This document shows positions 1 through 8,098 of a DNA stretch of 64,000 bases, piece by piece. The stretch is taken from the NCBI RefSeq assembly GCF_032670585.1, contig NZ_JAVQHL010000001.1, positions 992,001 to 1,056,000 of the forward strand. The letters are read 5' to 3'. Position 1 is the stretch's first letter. The number at the start of each line of letters is the position of its first letter. The notes beneath the pieces were generated by a model that saw only the letters and a list, made by a program, of their open reading frames with translations, searched no databases and had not been told where the DNA came from. The position numbers were made by a program, and so were the translations under genes. The DNA comes from Ostreiculturibacter nitratireducens (GTDB lineage: Bacteria > Pseudomonadota > Alphaproteobacteria > Rhodobacterales > Rhodobacteraceae).

Positions 1-2346
1 GGGCACGGCGACCGGGGTTGAGTATTGCCGACTCCATTCGAGAAGACGCTCGGTGGCTTTCTCCGCCATCGAGCCAGTCTTCAATTGCTGGCGCAAGCCT
101 GCGAGCGCGGCGAATATCTCCACGTTCTCGAAAAGCTCATCGGGATGCAGATCGTCCAATTCCCCCAGTGGAACCGCGACGCTGATGCCATCCGCCGCGA
201 GCGGCAGCATGAGAGTTGTTCCAAAGCCCTCGATGACCTCGTCGATTTCGTCCACGTCGAGCTTGATCGCCCGCCGGTTTGCCAACGCTGCTCCGGTTTC
301 GATCACGCCCCGCGCGCTTCGGCCGCTGAAGTCGCCGAAAATCGCCATCCGGAACTTCTTGCGGTCGAGTGCCTCCGCCGATGGCCGTGGGGCTGCCAGG
401 ACCCCAAATCCGGACTGCGGCCGCTCCTGAGGAGAGGCGGCTGCCACCTTCGCCGGGCCGCCGGCATCCGCATCCATCCCGGCAAGCAGCGCGTCAAGGT
501 CGTCTTCCGGCTCCGGATCCGGCGCGGCCGCAACCTCCGTCTCCGCCGGGCCGCCGGCATCCTCGTCCATCCCGGCAAGCAACGCGTCCAGGTCGTCTTC
601 CGGCTCCGGCGCGGCCGCAACCTCCGTCTCCGCCGGGCCGCCGGCATCGGCATCCATCCCGGCAAGCAACGCGTCCAGGTCGTCTTCCGGCTCCGGCGCG
701 GCCGCAACTTCCGTCTCCGCCGGGCCGCCGGCATCCGCATCCATCCCGGCAAGCAGCGCGTCAAGGTCGTCTTCCGGCTCCGGATCCGGCGCGGACGCAA
801 CCTCCGTCTCCGCCGGGCCGCCGGCATCGGCATCCATCCCGGCAAGCAACGCGTCCAGGTCGTCTTCCGGCTCCGGATCCGGCGCGGACGCAACCTCCGT
901 CTCCGCCGGGCCGCCGGCATCCTCGTCCATCCCGGCAAGCAACGCGTCCAGGTCGTCTTCCGGCTCCGGCGCGGCCGCAACTTCCGTCTCCGCCGGGCCG
1001 TCGGCATCGGCATCCATCCCGGCAGGCAACGCGTCCAGGTCGTTGTCTTCATCGGACGCATCGGCGAGACGATCTTGGAGGGGAGCGGTCTCTCTCACGG
1101 AACCGATGTCCGTGGCTGACAAGTTCAGATCATCAGCGACATCGACTTCGCTCGCCTCGATCCCGGACAGCACGTCATCAATCGAACTTCCCACGGTCTC
1201 CGCCGCGGGGGGGTCAGCGATCCCGGCGAGAATGTCATCCAGGTCATCCTCCGGGTTGCCCTGCGCCTCATCGACCGGCCCAAGCCCTTTCAGTATGTCG
1301 TCAACTCCGTCACTCTCTCCCGCATCGGGCTGCGGAGCTGACTGAAGTCTGCTCAGGACATCGTCTTGGGTTTCTTCTGCAGTCGGAATTTCGGTTGCCT
1401 CGATACCCGAGAGCACGTCCTCGATCGACCGCCCTACGGGCTTTTCATCCGGTGCGGGAGCGACAGCTGATAGGATGTCGTCCGTCTTGTCCTCCGCAAC
1501 ATCCCCTGACGTGCGCGGTACGCCCGCGAGAATGTCGGCGGCGGCGGCGGGCACATCCCCCGTTTCCGCCGTGGCCTGCCGCGCCAAACCGGAAAGGATG
1601 CCGTCGGATTCGTCATCCGGTTCTTTTTCGGGCACTGGGGCCGCTCGCAGAGCTGCCAAGGCGTCATCCGCGCTGCTGTCCTCCTCGACGCTTTCGGGTT
1701 GATTCAAGGTAGACAATACATCTTCGACAGCCGGCTCCGAGGGCACTTCCGGTGAGCCCTTCGCCGTCAGGTCACTCAGCGTGCGATCCCGGCCGCCGTC
1801 GTCGCCTTCAACGTCCGCGGGCGCCTGCGACGCTAGGTCGGACAGGACGCCCGCCACGTCCGGGGCCGCTTCCCCGGTCCCCGCAAGGGCCTTCAGCAAC
1901 CCACGGTCGGCGAGGATTCTTTCGATCAACGCTTCGGCTCCGGACTTGCCGTCCATGTAGGTCATGAGGTTGCTGAGCTGGGTGCGAGCCTCGAGCAACG
2001 GGCGAAGCGCGTCGACGCGCGCGGCGAGGGCTTCGGGGCCAAAGTCCGACATCTTCTCGAAGGTCAGATCAACCGACAGCGAGCCCTCGCCCGTCAGGGT
2101 GTTCGGCACCGAGAATTGCGCCCGTGGAGCGACACTGCGCATCCGGTCATCGAAGTTGTCTGCGTCGATCTCCAGAAAGGCGCGTTCGGCAACGCTGGGC
2201 TTCGGTGACTTGCCGGAAAGATCGGACATGACCCCCATCACGAAGGGCAATTGCACCTTCTTGATCGATCCGTAGAGCTCCACGTCATATTCGATCTGCA
2301 CCCGAGGGGCGCGGTTGCGGGAAAGGAATTTCTGACTGCCACTCAT
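1..2346 (-). CDS. TssB-domain / acidic repeat linker / second sheath-like domain fusion (partial, runs off left edge)
   Basis: The minus-strand frame starting at ATG 2346 is open to the window edge (at least 782 residues). Residues 1-162 are a complete TssB (T6SS sheath small subunit) domain, closely similar to the separate TssB at 13389-13913 (shared LPFVMGV, FLEIDADNFD, VPNTLTGEG, TQLSNLMTYMDGKSGAE). Residues about 163-660 form an acidic linker. Its first part has many degenerate motifs of the type D-D-[IV]-L-x-G-[IL], and residues about 434-638 carry seven near-identical 29-31 residue units built on DDLDALLAGMDADAGGPAE. A new domain begins near residue 663 (KKFRMAIFGDFSGR), resembling the TssB-like N-terminus of long sheath large-subunit variants; a TssC part may follow outside the window. 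The start overlaps the stop of the channel gene by ATGA, so translation is probably coupled. A specialised sheath or sheath-adaptor role is inferred. Confidence 0.8.
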   Translation of the reverse strand, partial: MSGSQKFLSRNRAPRVQIEYDVELYGSIKKVQLPFVMGVMSDLSGKSPKPSVAERAFLEIDADNFDDRMRSVAPRAQFSVPNTLTGEGSLSVDLTFEKMSDFGPEALAARVDALRPLLEARTQLSNLMTYMDGKSGAEALIERILADRGLLKALAGTGEAAPDVAGVLSDLASQAPADVEGDDGGRDRTLSDLTAKGSPEVPSEPAVEDVLSTLNQPESVEEDSSADDALAALRAAPVPEKEPDDESDGILSGLARQATAETGDVPAAAADILAGVPRTSGDVAEDKTDDILSAVAPAPDEKPVGRSIEDVLSGIEATEIPTAEETQDDVLSRLQSAPQPDAGESDGVDDILKGLGPVDEAQGNPEDDLDDILAGIADPPAAETVGSSIDDVLSGIEASEVDVADDLNLSATDIGSVRETAPLQDRLADASDEDNDLDALPAGMDADADGPAETEVAAAPEPEDDLDALLAGMDEDAGGPAETEVASAPDPEPEDDLDALLAGMDADAGGPAETEVASAPDPEPEDDLDALLAGMDADAGGPAETEVAAAPEPEDDLDALLAGMDADAGGPAETEVAAAPEPEDDLDALLAGMDEDAGGPAETEVAAAPDPEPEDDLDALLAGMDADAGGPAKVAAASPQERPQSGFGVLAAPRPSAEALDRKKFRMAIFGDFSGRSARGVIETGAALANRRAIKLDVDEIDEVIEGFGTTLMLPLAADGISVAVPLGELDDLHPDELFENVEIFAALAGLRQQLKTGSMAEKATERLLEWSRQYSTPVAVP
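433..1047 (-). repeat. Seven in-frame tandem repeats of about 87-93 bp in the TssB fusion linker
   Basis: Seven consecutive units encode variants of DDLDALLAGMD[A/E]DAGGPAETEVA[A/S]AP followed by either EPE or DPEPE, which accounts for the 29 or 31 residue lengths. The first unit (DNDLDALPAGMDADADGP) and the last (ending AKVAAASPQERP) are more divergent. Nucleotide identity between units is very high, which indicates recent expansion and probable copy-number variation between strains. The coding frame is preserved throughout. Confidence 0.9.
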
Positions 2347-3227
2347 CCCTTACCCTCCTTATCCACCCCGAGTTTTTCGACAAGCGCGCGCAGTTCTTCG
2401 CGCAACTCCAGAACATGCGCGTCCACAAGGTCGGTTTCATCGCGGATGAGTCGGCGAAGAGTGTCGAATTCCTCCTCTGTGTCGGCCTCCACCGCCGACT
2501 GCATGGTGTTCACCAGAAGACCGATGAACAGGTTCAGAACAGAGAAGGCCGTCATGATGATGAACGGTACGAAGAATGCCCAAGCATACGGGAATTCCTC
2601 CATCACCGGCCGCACGATCCCCATGGACCAGCTTTCCAGGGTCATGATCTGGAAGAGGGAGTAGAGCGACCGGCCGAGCGTGCCGAACCACTCGTCGAAG
2701 ACATCGCCGAACATCATCGTCGCCATGACTGCGAAGACGTAATAGACGATCGAAAGCATGATGATGACGGCGCCCATGCCAGGCAGGGCATCGAGCAGCG
2801 CCTGCACGACGGCGCGCATTTGCGGAACGACCGACAAAAGGCGCATCGCTCGGATGACCCTCAGGCCTCGAAGCGCGGAAAGGCCTGTGGTCTGCGGCAA
2901 AAGGCCTACACTCACCACGACGAAGTCGAAGATGTTCCAAGGATCCCGGAAGAACGACAGCCTGTAGGCGAAGAACTTCAGCAGTAGTTCGGTAACGAAA
3001 ATGCCGAGCACCACTCGGTCAACCAGTCTCAGGAAGCCGCCAGTATGAAGGCTGACGAAATCGGAGGTACTCAGGCCGAGCGTGACGGCGTTGAAGACGA
3101 TCACGGCGAGGATTGAATACCGGACTTTCGGAGTTTCGAGCCAGGCGCGAAGCCGCGAACGGAAGGACATACTCGATTCATCGGCGGTCTGATACATCGT
3201 CATAATTTCCGTTGGCCTCTCGGGCAT
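2343..3227 (-). CDS. Bacterial voltage-gated sodium channel homologue (NaChBac/NavAb-type ion transport protein)
   Basis: This 294-residue protein has the single-domain six-helix layout of prokaryotic Nav channels. S1 is near residues 38-58, S2 near 68-90 and S3 near 98-112. S4 carries arginines at every third position (R120, R123, R126, R129), and the pore lies between residues about 150 and 240. The selectivity filter T196-L-E-S-W-S-M202 matches the TLESWS(M) filter known to select sodium in this family. A charged C-terminal helix (from about 245) resembles the tetramerising coiled coil. It follows the coiled-coil gene by 34 bp, and its stop overlaps the ATG of the TssB-fusion gene (ATGA, 2343-2346). 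The start could also be M9 (3203), which has a nearby GGA. Finding it inside a T6SS operon is unusual. Family assignment is firm; its role with T6SS is inference. Confidence 0.93.
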   Translation of the reverse strand: MPERPTEIMTMYQTADESSMSFRSRLRAWLETPKVRYSILAVIVFNAVTLGLSTSDFVSLHTGGFLRLVDRVVLGIFVTELLLKFFAYRLSFFRDPWNIFDFVVVSVGLLPQTTGLSALRGLRVIRAMRLLSVVPQMRAVVQALLDALPGMGAVIIMLSIVYYVFAVMATMMFGDVFDEWFGTLGRSLYSLFQIMTLESWSMGIVRPVMEEFPYAWAFFVPFIIMTAFSVLNLFIGLLVNTMQSAVEADTEEEFDTLRRLIRDETDLVDAHVLELREELRALVEKLGVDKEGKG

Positions 3228-3261
3228 CTCGAACGTTCTTCGGCCGAGACGCTTGGCTGTG

Positions 3262-4260
3262 CTATCTTTTTATCTGCCGCTGTGCCGTGTTGAACTCCTT
3301 GCTGATGGACTGAACCGCCTTGATGGCAGCCAGTGCCTCAGAGTTCTTTCCGCCATGCTTTTTCTTGAATTCGGCCGCAACCTTGGAGATTTCGGCTTCG
3401 TCGGCCTTTTCCGCCTTGATGAGCTTGCGGATCCCGACCATGTCGGTCTCGAATTCGTCGATCGCCGACGATAGCGCGGTCATTACGCCTTTGGATTCCT
3501 CGATCGACGCTCCGACCTTCTGCAGGGCCGGGTTCGCCTTTGCGTCGTCCGCCATCTTGCCACCGGCGTCGAGCAGGTATTTGACTATGTTCTGCGCCGT
3601 CTTCGCCGTCCCGGCGAAAACCTTCTCCGCGGTGGCCACGCCCGCCTTGGCATTCTCCCACATCTTCTTCTCGCCGCCGCCCTTCAGCTTCGCCGCGAGA
3701 TCGTTGAGGTGCAGCATCACGGCATCGAACGGGACGTCGAACATTGCATTGAAGTCGAGGCTGTTGAATTTCTTGATCGCCTCCTTGCCGGCGGCGAGCG
3801 CCTTCTTGTTGTCGCCCTTGTCGGATTCGACCTCGTCAAGCGCCAGCGAGACTTTCTTCTCGATGTCCTTCACGGTCTTCTTGTAGAGCTTCTCAACCTC
3901 GGACTCTGCGTCATCCAGCGCCTTCTTTTCTTCCTTGCTCTCATTGGAGTTCTTGGAGAACTTCTTTTTCTTCTGCTCGTCCTTGGTAAGGGACTTGAAG
4001 ATGTCCTTCTCGATTGAGCTGAGCTGGCTGGAAAAGAGCGCCAGTTCGTAGCGTGCGACCGCGTAAACCCCGTCGACGAGGTCCTTGGTCTTCCACTTTC
4101 TCGGGTCGAGGTCGAGCGTTCTCTTGACCGAAATGCCGGTAATGGATTTGAGAAGCTTCGGCCGGGCCTCGAACCAGTCAGGCGCCTTCTTCGTCCTCGT
4201 TTCGCCGAACGGGTTTATCACCGTATCAACAACGAATTTTTTCTTAACCAAATCAGCCAC
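3262..4260 (-). CDS. Lysine-rich coiled-coil protein of unknown function, T6SS-operon encoded
   Basis: A 332-residue protein with no signal peptide or membrane segment. It begins with a short globular stretch (residues 1-75, INPFGETRTKKAPDWFEARP) and continues as charged, Lys/Glu/Ala-rich helices. The densest part is around residues 92-160, with runs such as KDEQKKKKF. The start is well supported by an AGGAGG ribosome site 7 nt upstream of ATG 4260. It lies 77 bp downstream of clpV and 34 bp upstream of the channel gene, in the same orientation, so it is probably co-transcribed with the T6SS operon. I do not recognise the family. Its helical, lysine-rich style resembles the accessory proteins at 28.9-40.3 kb. 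An adaptor, a cargo or a channel partner are all possible. Confidence 0.75.
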   Translation of the reverse strand: MADLVKKKFVVDTVINPFGETRTKKAPDWFEARPKLLKSITGISVKRTLDLDPRKWKTKDLVDGVYAVARYELALFSSQLSSIEKDIFKSLTKDEQKKKKFSKNSNESKEEKKALDDAESEVEKLYKKTVKDIEKKVSLALDEVESDKGDNKKALAAGKEAIKKFNSLDFNAMFDVPFDAVMLHLNDLAAKLKGGGEKKMWENAKAGVATAEKVFAGTAKTAQNIVKYLLDAGGKMADDAKANPALQKVGASIEESKGVMTALSSAIDEFETDMVGIRKLIKAEKADEAEISKVAAEFKKKHGGKNSEALAAIKAVQSISKEFNTAQRQIKR

Positions 4261-4337
4261 GCGAGCCTCCTGTTCCTCGTCCGGCCACTTCTTCAGGTTA
4301 GAATGCGCGGCGCAATTTGGGAATGTCCGACCTCAGT

Positions 4338-7049
4338 TCATTCGAATGCATAGGTGAATTCACCGTCCTTGACGTCGACGGCTACCCTGGACACATCGGC
4401 CCCCTCCATCATGCGACGGAGGAATTCGGCCGAGATGTCCGGAAGCATCGTGTTCGTGACGATCGCGTCGATCATCCGACCGCCGCTTTCCAGTTCCTGG
4501 CACCGGCCGACGATCTCATTGACGACCGCATCGGTGTACTCAAAAGGCACCCCGTGGCTCTCCCGAACGCGCTTCGTGATCCGATTGAGCTGCAGCTGGG
4601 TGATCTTGCCGATCATGTCGGGGCTGAGCGGATAGTACGGGATGGTCACTAGGCGTCCCAGAAGCGCGGGAGGGAAGACCTTCAAGAGAGGATCGCGCAG
4701 CGCCTTGGACATACCTTCGGGATCCGGCATCAGCTCCGGGTCGGCGCAGAGGTCCATGATCCTTTCGGTCCCGGCGTTCGATGTCAGCAGGATCAGGGTG
4801 TTCTTGAAGTCGATGAGCCGCCCCTCGCCGTCCTCCATCATGCCCTTATCAAAGACTTGAAAGAAGATTTCATGGACGTCGGGATGAGCCTTCTCAACCT
4901 CGTCAAGAAGAACAACCGAATATGGCTTCCGCCGGACTGCCTCGGTCAGGACGCCGCCCTCGCCGTAGCCAACGTAGCCCGGGGGGGCCCCCTTGAGGCT
5001 GGAGACCGTGTGCGCCTCCTGGTACTCCGACATGTTGATCGTGATGACGTTGTGTTCGCCACCATAAAGGACTTCGGCCAGCGCCAGCGCGGTTTCGGTC
5101 TTGCCGACACCGCTGGTTCCGGCGAGCAGAAAGACCCCGATCGGCTTTGACGGGTTATCAAGGCCCGCGCGGCTCGTCTGGATCCGTTTCGCGATCATCT
5201 TCATCGCGTGATCCTGTCCGATCACGCGCTTCGCCAGATGCTCTTCAAGGTTCAGGACGGTCTGGATCTCGTCACGCACCATCCGGCCGACCGGAATGCC
5301 AGTCCAGTCGCCGACCACCGAGGCAACCGCCTGAGCGTCGACGATGGGAAGGATCAGCGGCGCTTCCCCCTGAAGTGCGGCAAGCTCCTTATTCTTGGCC
5401 AGAAGCTCGGCCATCAGCGCGGCCCGGTCCTCGGTGGCCGGTACGTCTCCCGATGCCTCAGCGCCATCGGCCGCCTGCGGGTCGTCGATGGCCGCGCCGC
5501 CGGCACGGAGTCGGGACCGGAGGTCGAGGATTTGAGCCACGACGGCCTTTTCCGCCTCCCAGCGTTTCTCAAGGTCGGCCGCACGGGCCGCCTGATCCGC
5601 CTTGAGGTCGAGCACGCGCTGACGACGCTCGGTGACGTCGTAGCCAGCGGATTCGTCGCGCGCGATGATGTCGAGTTCTGTATTCAGCGCATCCAGCCGC
5701 TTGCGGACGTCATCCAACTCGGGCGGGAGCGCGTGCTGCGACACCGCGACCCGCGCGCAGGCGGTGTCGAGCACGGACACGGCCTTGTCCGGCAACTGCC
5801 GCGCCGGGATGTAGCGCGCCGACAGCGACACGGCCGCCTCGATACCCTCGTCGAGAAGCTGCACCCGATGGTGGTTTTCAAGAACCCCCGACACGCCGCG
5901 CAGCATCATCACCGCGCGTTCGATGCTCGGTTCTTCGACGACCACGGTCTGGAAGCGCCGGGTTAGGGCCGGGTCTTTCTCGATATGCTTCTTGTACTCG
6001 GCCCAGGTCGTCGCGCCGATGGTCCGGAGCGTGCCCCGCGCGAGCGCAGGCTTGAGAAGGTTCGCCGCGTCGCCCGTCCCGGCCGCGCCGCCGGCGCCGA
6101 CAAGGGTGTGTGTCTCGTCGATGAACATGATGATCGGCGTTGTCGACGCCTGGACTTCGTCGATGACACTGCGGAGCCGGTTCTCGAACTCACCTTTCAT
6201 GCTGGCGCCGGCCTGCAGAAGGCCCACGTCGAGCGCCAGAAGCCGTGCCTGCTGAAGTGTCGGCGGGACGTCGCCCCGCGCGATCCGGAGCGCGAAACCC
6301 TCGACCACGGCGGTCTTGCCGACACCGGCCTCGCCGGTCAGGATCGGGTTGTTCTGCCGCCGCCGCATCAGGACGTCGATGATCTGGCGAATTTCCTCGT
6401 CCCGGCCAACGATTGGGTCGATCTTGCCAGCCCGCGCCGCCTCGGTCAGGTCGGTGCAGAAACGGGCGAGCGCCTCCTCCTTGCCCATGGCAGCCGGAGG
6501 GATCGCGCCCGACGCCTCACCTGGCTCTGCGCCGCCGCCGGTCTGCGAGCCATCCTGCGGGCGCATCCGGTCTTCGGGAGAACCGTCGGTGATCTTATGG
6601 AACCCCTCTGCCAGTTCGCCACCCTTTATCTTCGCGAGTTCGGGCGAGATCGTCCTGAGGATGTTCCTGAGGTTCGGCGTCTCGAGCATGCCGAGCAGAA
6701 GATGCCCGGTCCGGACCTGGTTCGACGAATAGAGAAGCGACCCCCACACCCAGGCCCGCTCCATAGCGTCCTCGAGGTGGGCGGAGAGATCGGTGACCGA
6801 ACTGGCACCCCTCGGCAAGGCATCAAGCGCGGCGGTGATTTCGCTGGCTATGCGCCCCGGATCGAGGTCGAAATGTCGGATGATCCGGTGCAGGTCGCTG
6901 TCCTGGCCGTTGAGGATCTGGTGCAGCCAGTGGACGATCTCGACGTAAGGGTTGCCCCGCATCTTGCAGAAGACCGTCGCGCCCTCGATGGCCTTGTAGC
7001 CCAGCGCGTTCAATTTCCCGAACAGTGCGACACGGCTGATTTCTGTCAT
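4338..7049 (-). CDS. clpV: T6SS sheath-disassembly AAA+ ATPase ClpV/TssH
   Basis: A 903-residue ClpB-like ATPase that recycles contracted TssB/TssC sheaths in the cytoplasm. The N-terminal Clp repeat domain spans residues about 1-150. AAA-1 has Walker A GEAGVGKT at 239-246 and a Walker B region ending FIDETHTLVGAG. A helical middle region covers about 420-560. AAA-2 has Walker A GTSGVGKT at about 641-648 with downstream LLDEVEKAHPDV, followed by the C-terminal D2-small domain. Length and layout fit ClpV rather than the housekeeping ClpB, and the T6SS context confirms it. The start overlaps the tssG stop by ATGA (7046-7049), indicating translational coupling. Confidence 0.97.
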   Translation of the reverse strand: MTEISRVALFGKLNALGYKAIEGATVFCKMRGNPYVEIVHWLHQILNGQDSDLHRIIRHFDLDPGRIASEITAALDALPRGASSVTDLSAHLEDAMERAWVWGSLLYSSNQVRTGHLLLGMLETPNLRNILRTISPELAKIKGGELAEGFHKITDGSPEDRMRPQDGSQTGGGAEPGEASGAIPPAAMGKEEALARFCTDLTEAARAGKIDPIVGRDEEIRQIIDVLMRRRQNNPILTGEAGVGKTAVVEGFALRIARGDVPPTLQQARLLALDVGLLQAGASMKGEFENRLRSVIDEVQASTTPIIMFIDETHTLVGAGGAAGTGDAANLLKPALARGTLRTIGATTWAEYKKHIEKDPALTRRFQTVVVEEPSIERAVMMLRGVSGVLENHHRVQLLDEGIEAAVSLSARYIPARQLPDKAVSVLDTACARVAVSQHALPPELDDVRKRLDALNTELDIIARDESAGYDVTERRQRVLDLKADQAARAADLEKRWEAEKAVVAQILDLRSRLRAGGAAIDDPQAADGAEASGDVPATEDRAALMAELLAKNKELAALQGEAPLILPIVDAQAVASVVGDWTGIPVGRMVRDEIQTVLNLEEHLAKRVIGQDHAMKMIAKRIQTSRAGLDNPSKPIGVFLLAGTSGVGKTETALALAEVLYGGEHNVITINMSEYQEAHTVSSLKGAPPGYVGYGEGGVLTEAVRRKPYSVVLLDEVEKAHPDVHEIFFQVFDKGMMEDGEGRLIDFKNTLILLTSNAGTERIMDLCADPELMPDPEGMSKALRDPLLKVFPPALLGRLVTIPYYPLSPDMIGKITQLQLNRITKRVRESHGVPFEYTDAVVNEIVGRCQELESGGRMIDAIVTNTMLPDISAEFLRRMMEGADVSRVAVDVKDGEFTYAFE

Positions 7050-8098
7050 GAGCGTTCCCCTAACCTGATGGTTCCGGTTTCGGTATCGCGACTGGGTTCG
7101 TGATACAGATCATCCGCATCATTGTCCGTCTTGCGGGTACCGATCCAGCTTGTCTGGCCCAAGCGGACTGTATTTCCGAGAATTGCCTGCGGGACTTCGT
7201 TGCGGACCAGAACGAGGTTCAGGTCCCAGTCGAGGGAGTCCCCTACGTAGCTTCGCACAATGGATCGCAGCCGGTCGAGTGAGTCGCCGCCCGGCAGAAG
7301 CCGCTTGTATTCATCAAGCGACAAAGGCCCGATCCTGATCCGAAACTTAGCGTTACGCGACCAGACCCGGCTTCCCAGCGAGGTCGTCCGCCCCAGTCCC
7401 GCCGGTCGGCCGAGCTCCCACTGGTCACCCGCCTCAAGTTCGAGCCAACTGCCGACGAACTGCTGGATCTGGACGCGCGCGCCAAAGAACGCGGACAGGA
7501 TCGAGACCAGGCCATGCGCATTCTTCGGGCCTTGGGAGAGCAGGCCCGCGAAGTGCCGCTTCGCAAGATCGGGAAAAGCATCACGGCCCCTATGCGATTC
7601 GCCGATGTGGCCGCTGATCGAGGCGATCTTCCTTTCGAAGGAGTCATTGTCACCCCTGTCGAAGCTCGGCGCTGGCTGACCGGACAGCCACGCGCGGTAG
7701 AACAGCGTCGTCATCCTGTGGACGAGGATGTTGGCGAACGCGACGAATGTCGGGTCGTGATGATGACGAAGCCGCGCACGGGCGTATTCCGTCAGGTGCA
7801 GCGGCAGCGGTCCGTGCGGCCCGAAGAGGCCGAAGACCCTGTTGGTCAGCCGACCCGGAGCGTCATCCTTGGGCGGACGGAATTCCGATATCGATGACGG
7901 TGGAAAGGACAGTTCCGCCTCTTGGCCGAAGCGTACCTTGTCTTCCCGCGGCCGACGGCTCTTGCCGATCCTCGGCGCATCGGGAAAAGCCGCATCCAGA
8001 ACCCTGAAGGCCTGAAAGATATGGAACTTTTCCGGGGACGCGCTCAGCCGTTCAAGGTGGCTCAGATGATCCGTCCCAGACCCGCCTCCGGACGCCAT
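7046..8098 (-). CDS. tssG: T6SS baseplate protein TssG
   Basis: A 350-residue TssG homologue, part of the TssK-F-G-E baseplate wedge on which the sheath polymerises. The conserved start region (HIFQAFRVLDAAFPDAPRIGKSRR) and the later LSLDEYKRLLPGG and RSYVGDSLDWDLNLVL stretches are typical. A GGGGAG ribosome site sits 8 nt before ATG 8098. The first 37 bp overlap the 3' end of tssF, and the stop overlaps the clpV start, so tssF-tssG-clpV is tightly coupled. No damage is seen; the length is normal for the family. Confidence 0.95.
   Translation of the reverse strand: MASGGGSGTDHLSHLERLSASPEKFHIFQAFRVLDAAFPDAPRIGKSRRPREDKVRFGQEAELSFPPSSISEFRPPKDDAPGRLTNRVFGLFGPHGPLPLHLTEYARARLRHHHDPTFVAFANILVHRMTTLFYRAWLSGQPAPSFDRGDNDSFERKIASISGHIGESHRGRDAFPDLAKRHFAGLLSQGPKNAHGLVSILSAFFGARVQIQQFVGSWLELEAGDQWELGRPAGLGRTTSLGSRVWSRNAKFRIRIGPLSLDEYKRLLPGGDSLDRLRSIVRSYVGDSLDWDLNLVLVRNEVPQAILGNTVRLGQTSWIGTRKTDNDADDLYHEPSRDTETGTIRLGERS

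Noticed and set aside
433..1047. Regularly spaced repeats considered as a possible CRISPR array
   Set aside because: Repeats are contiguous, 87-93 bp, have no unique spacers and encode protein in frame.
25..1119. Long plus-strand open frame rich in HPGKQRV-type Arg/Gly repeats
   Set aside because: It is the antisense of the repeat linker of the TssB fusion; the repeat pattern on that strand is a by-product of the real minus-strand frame.
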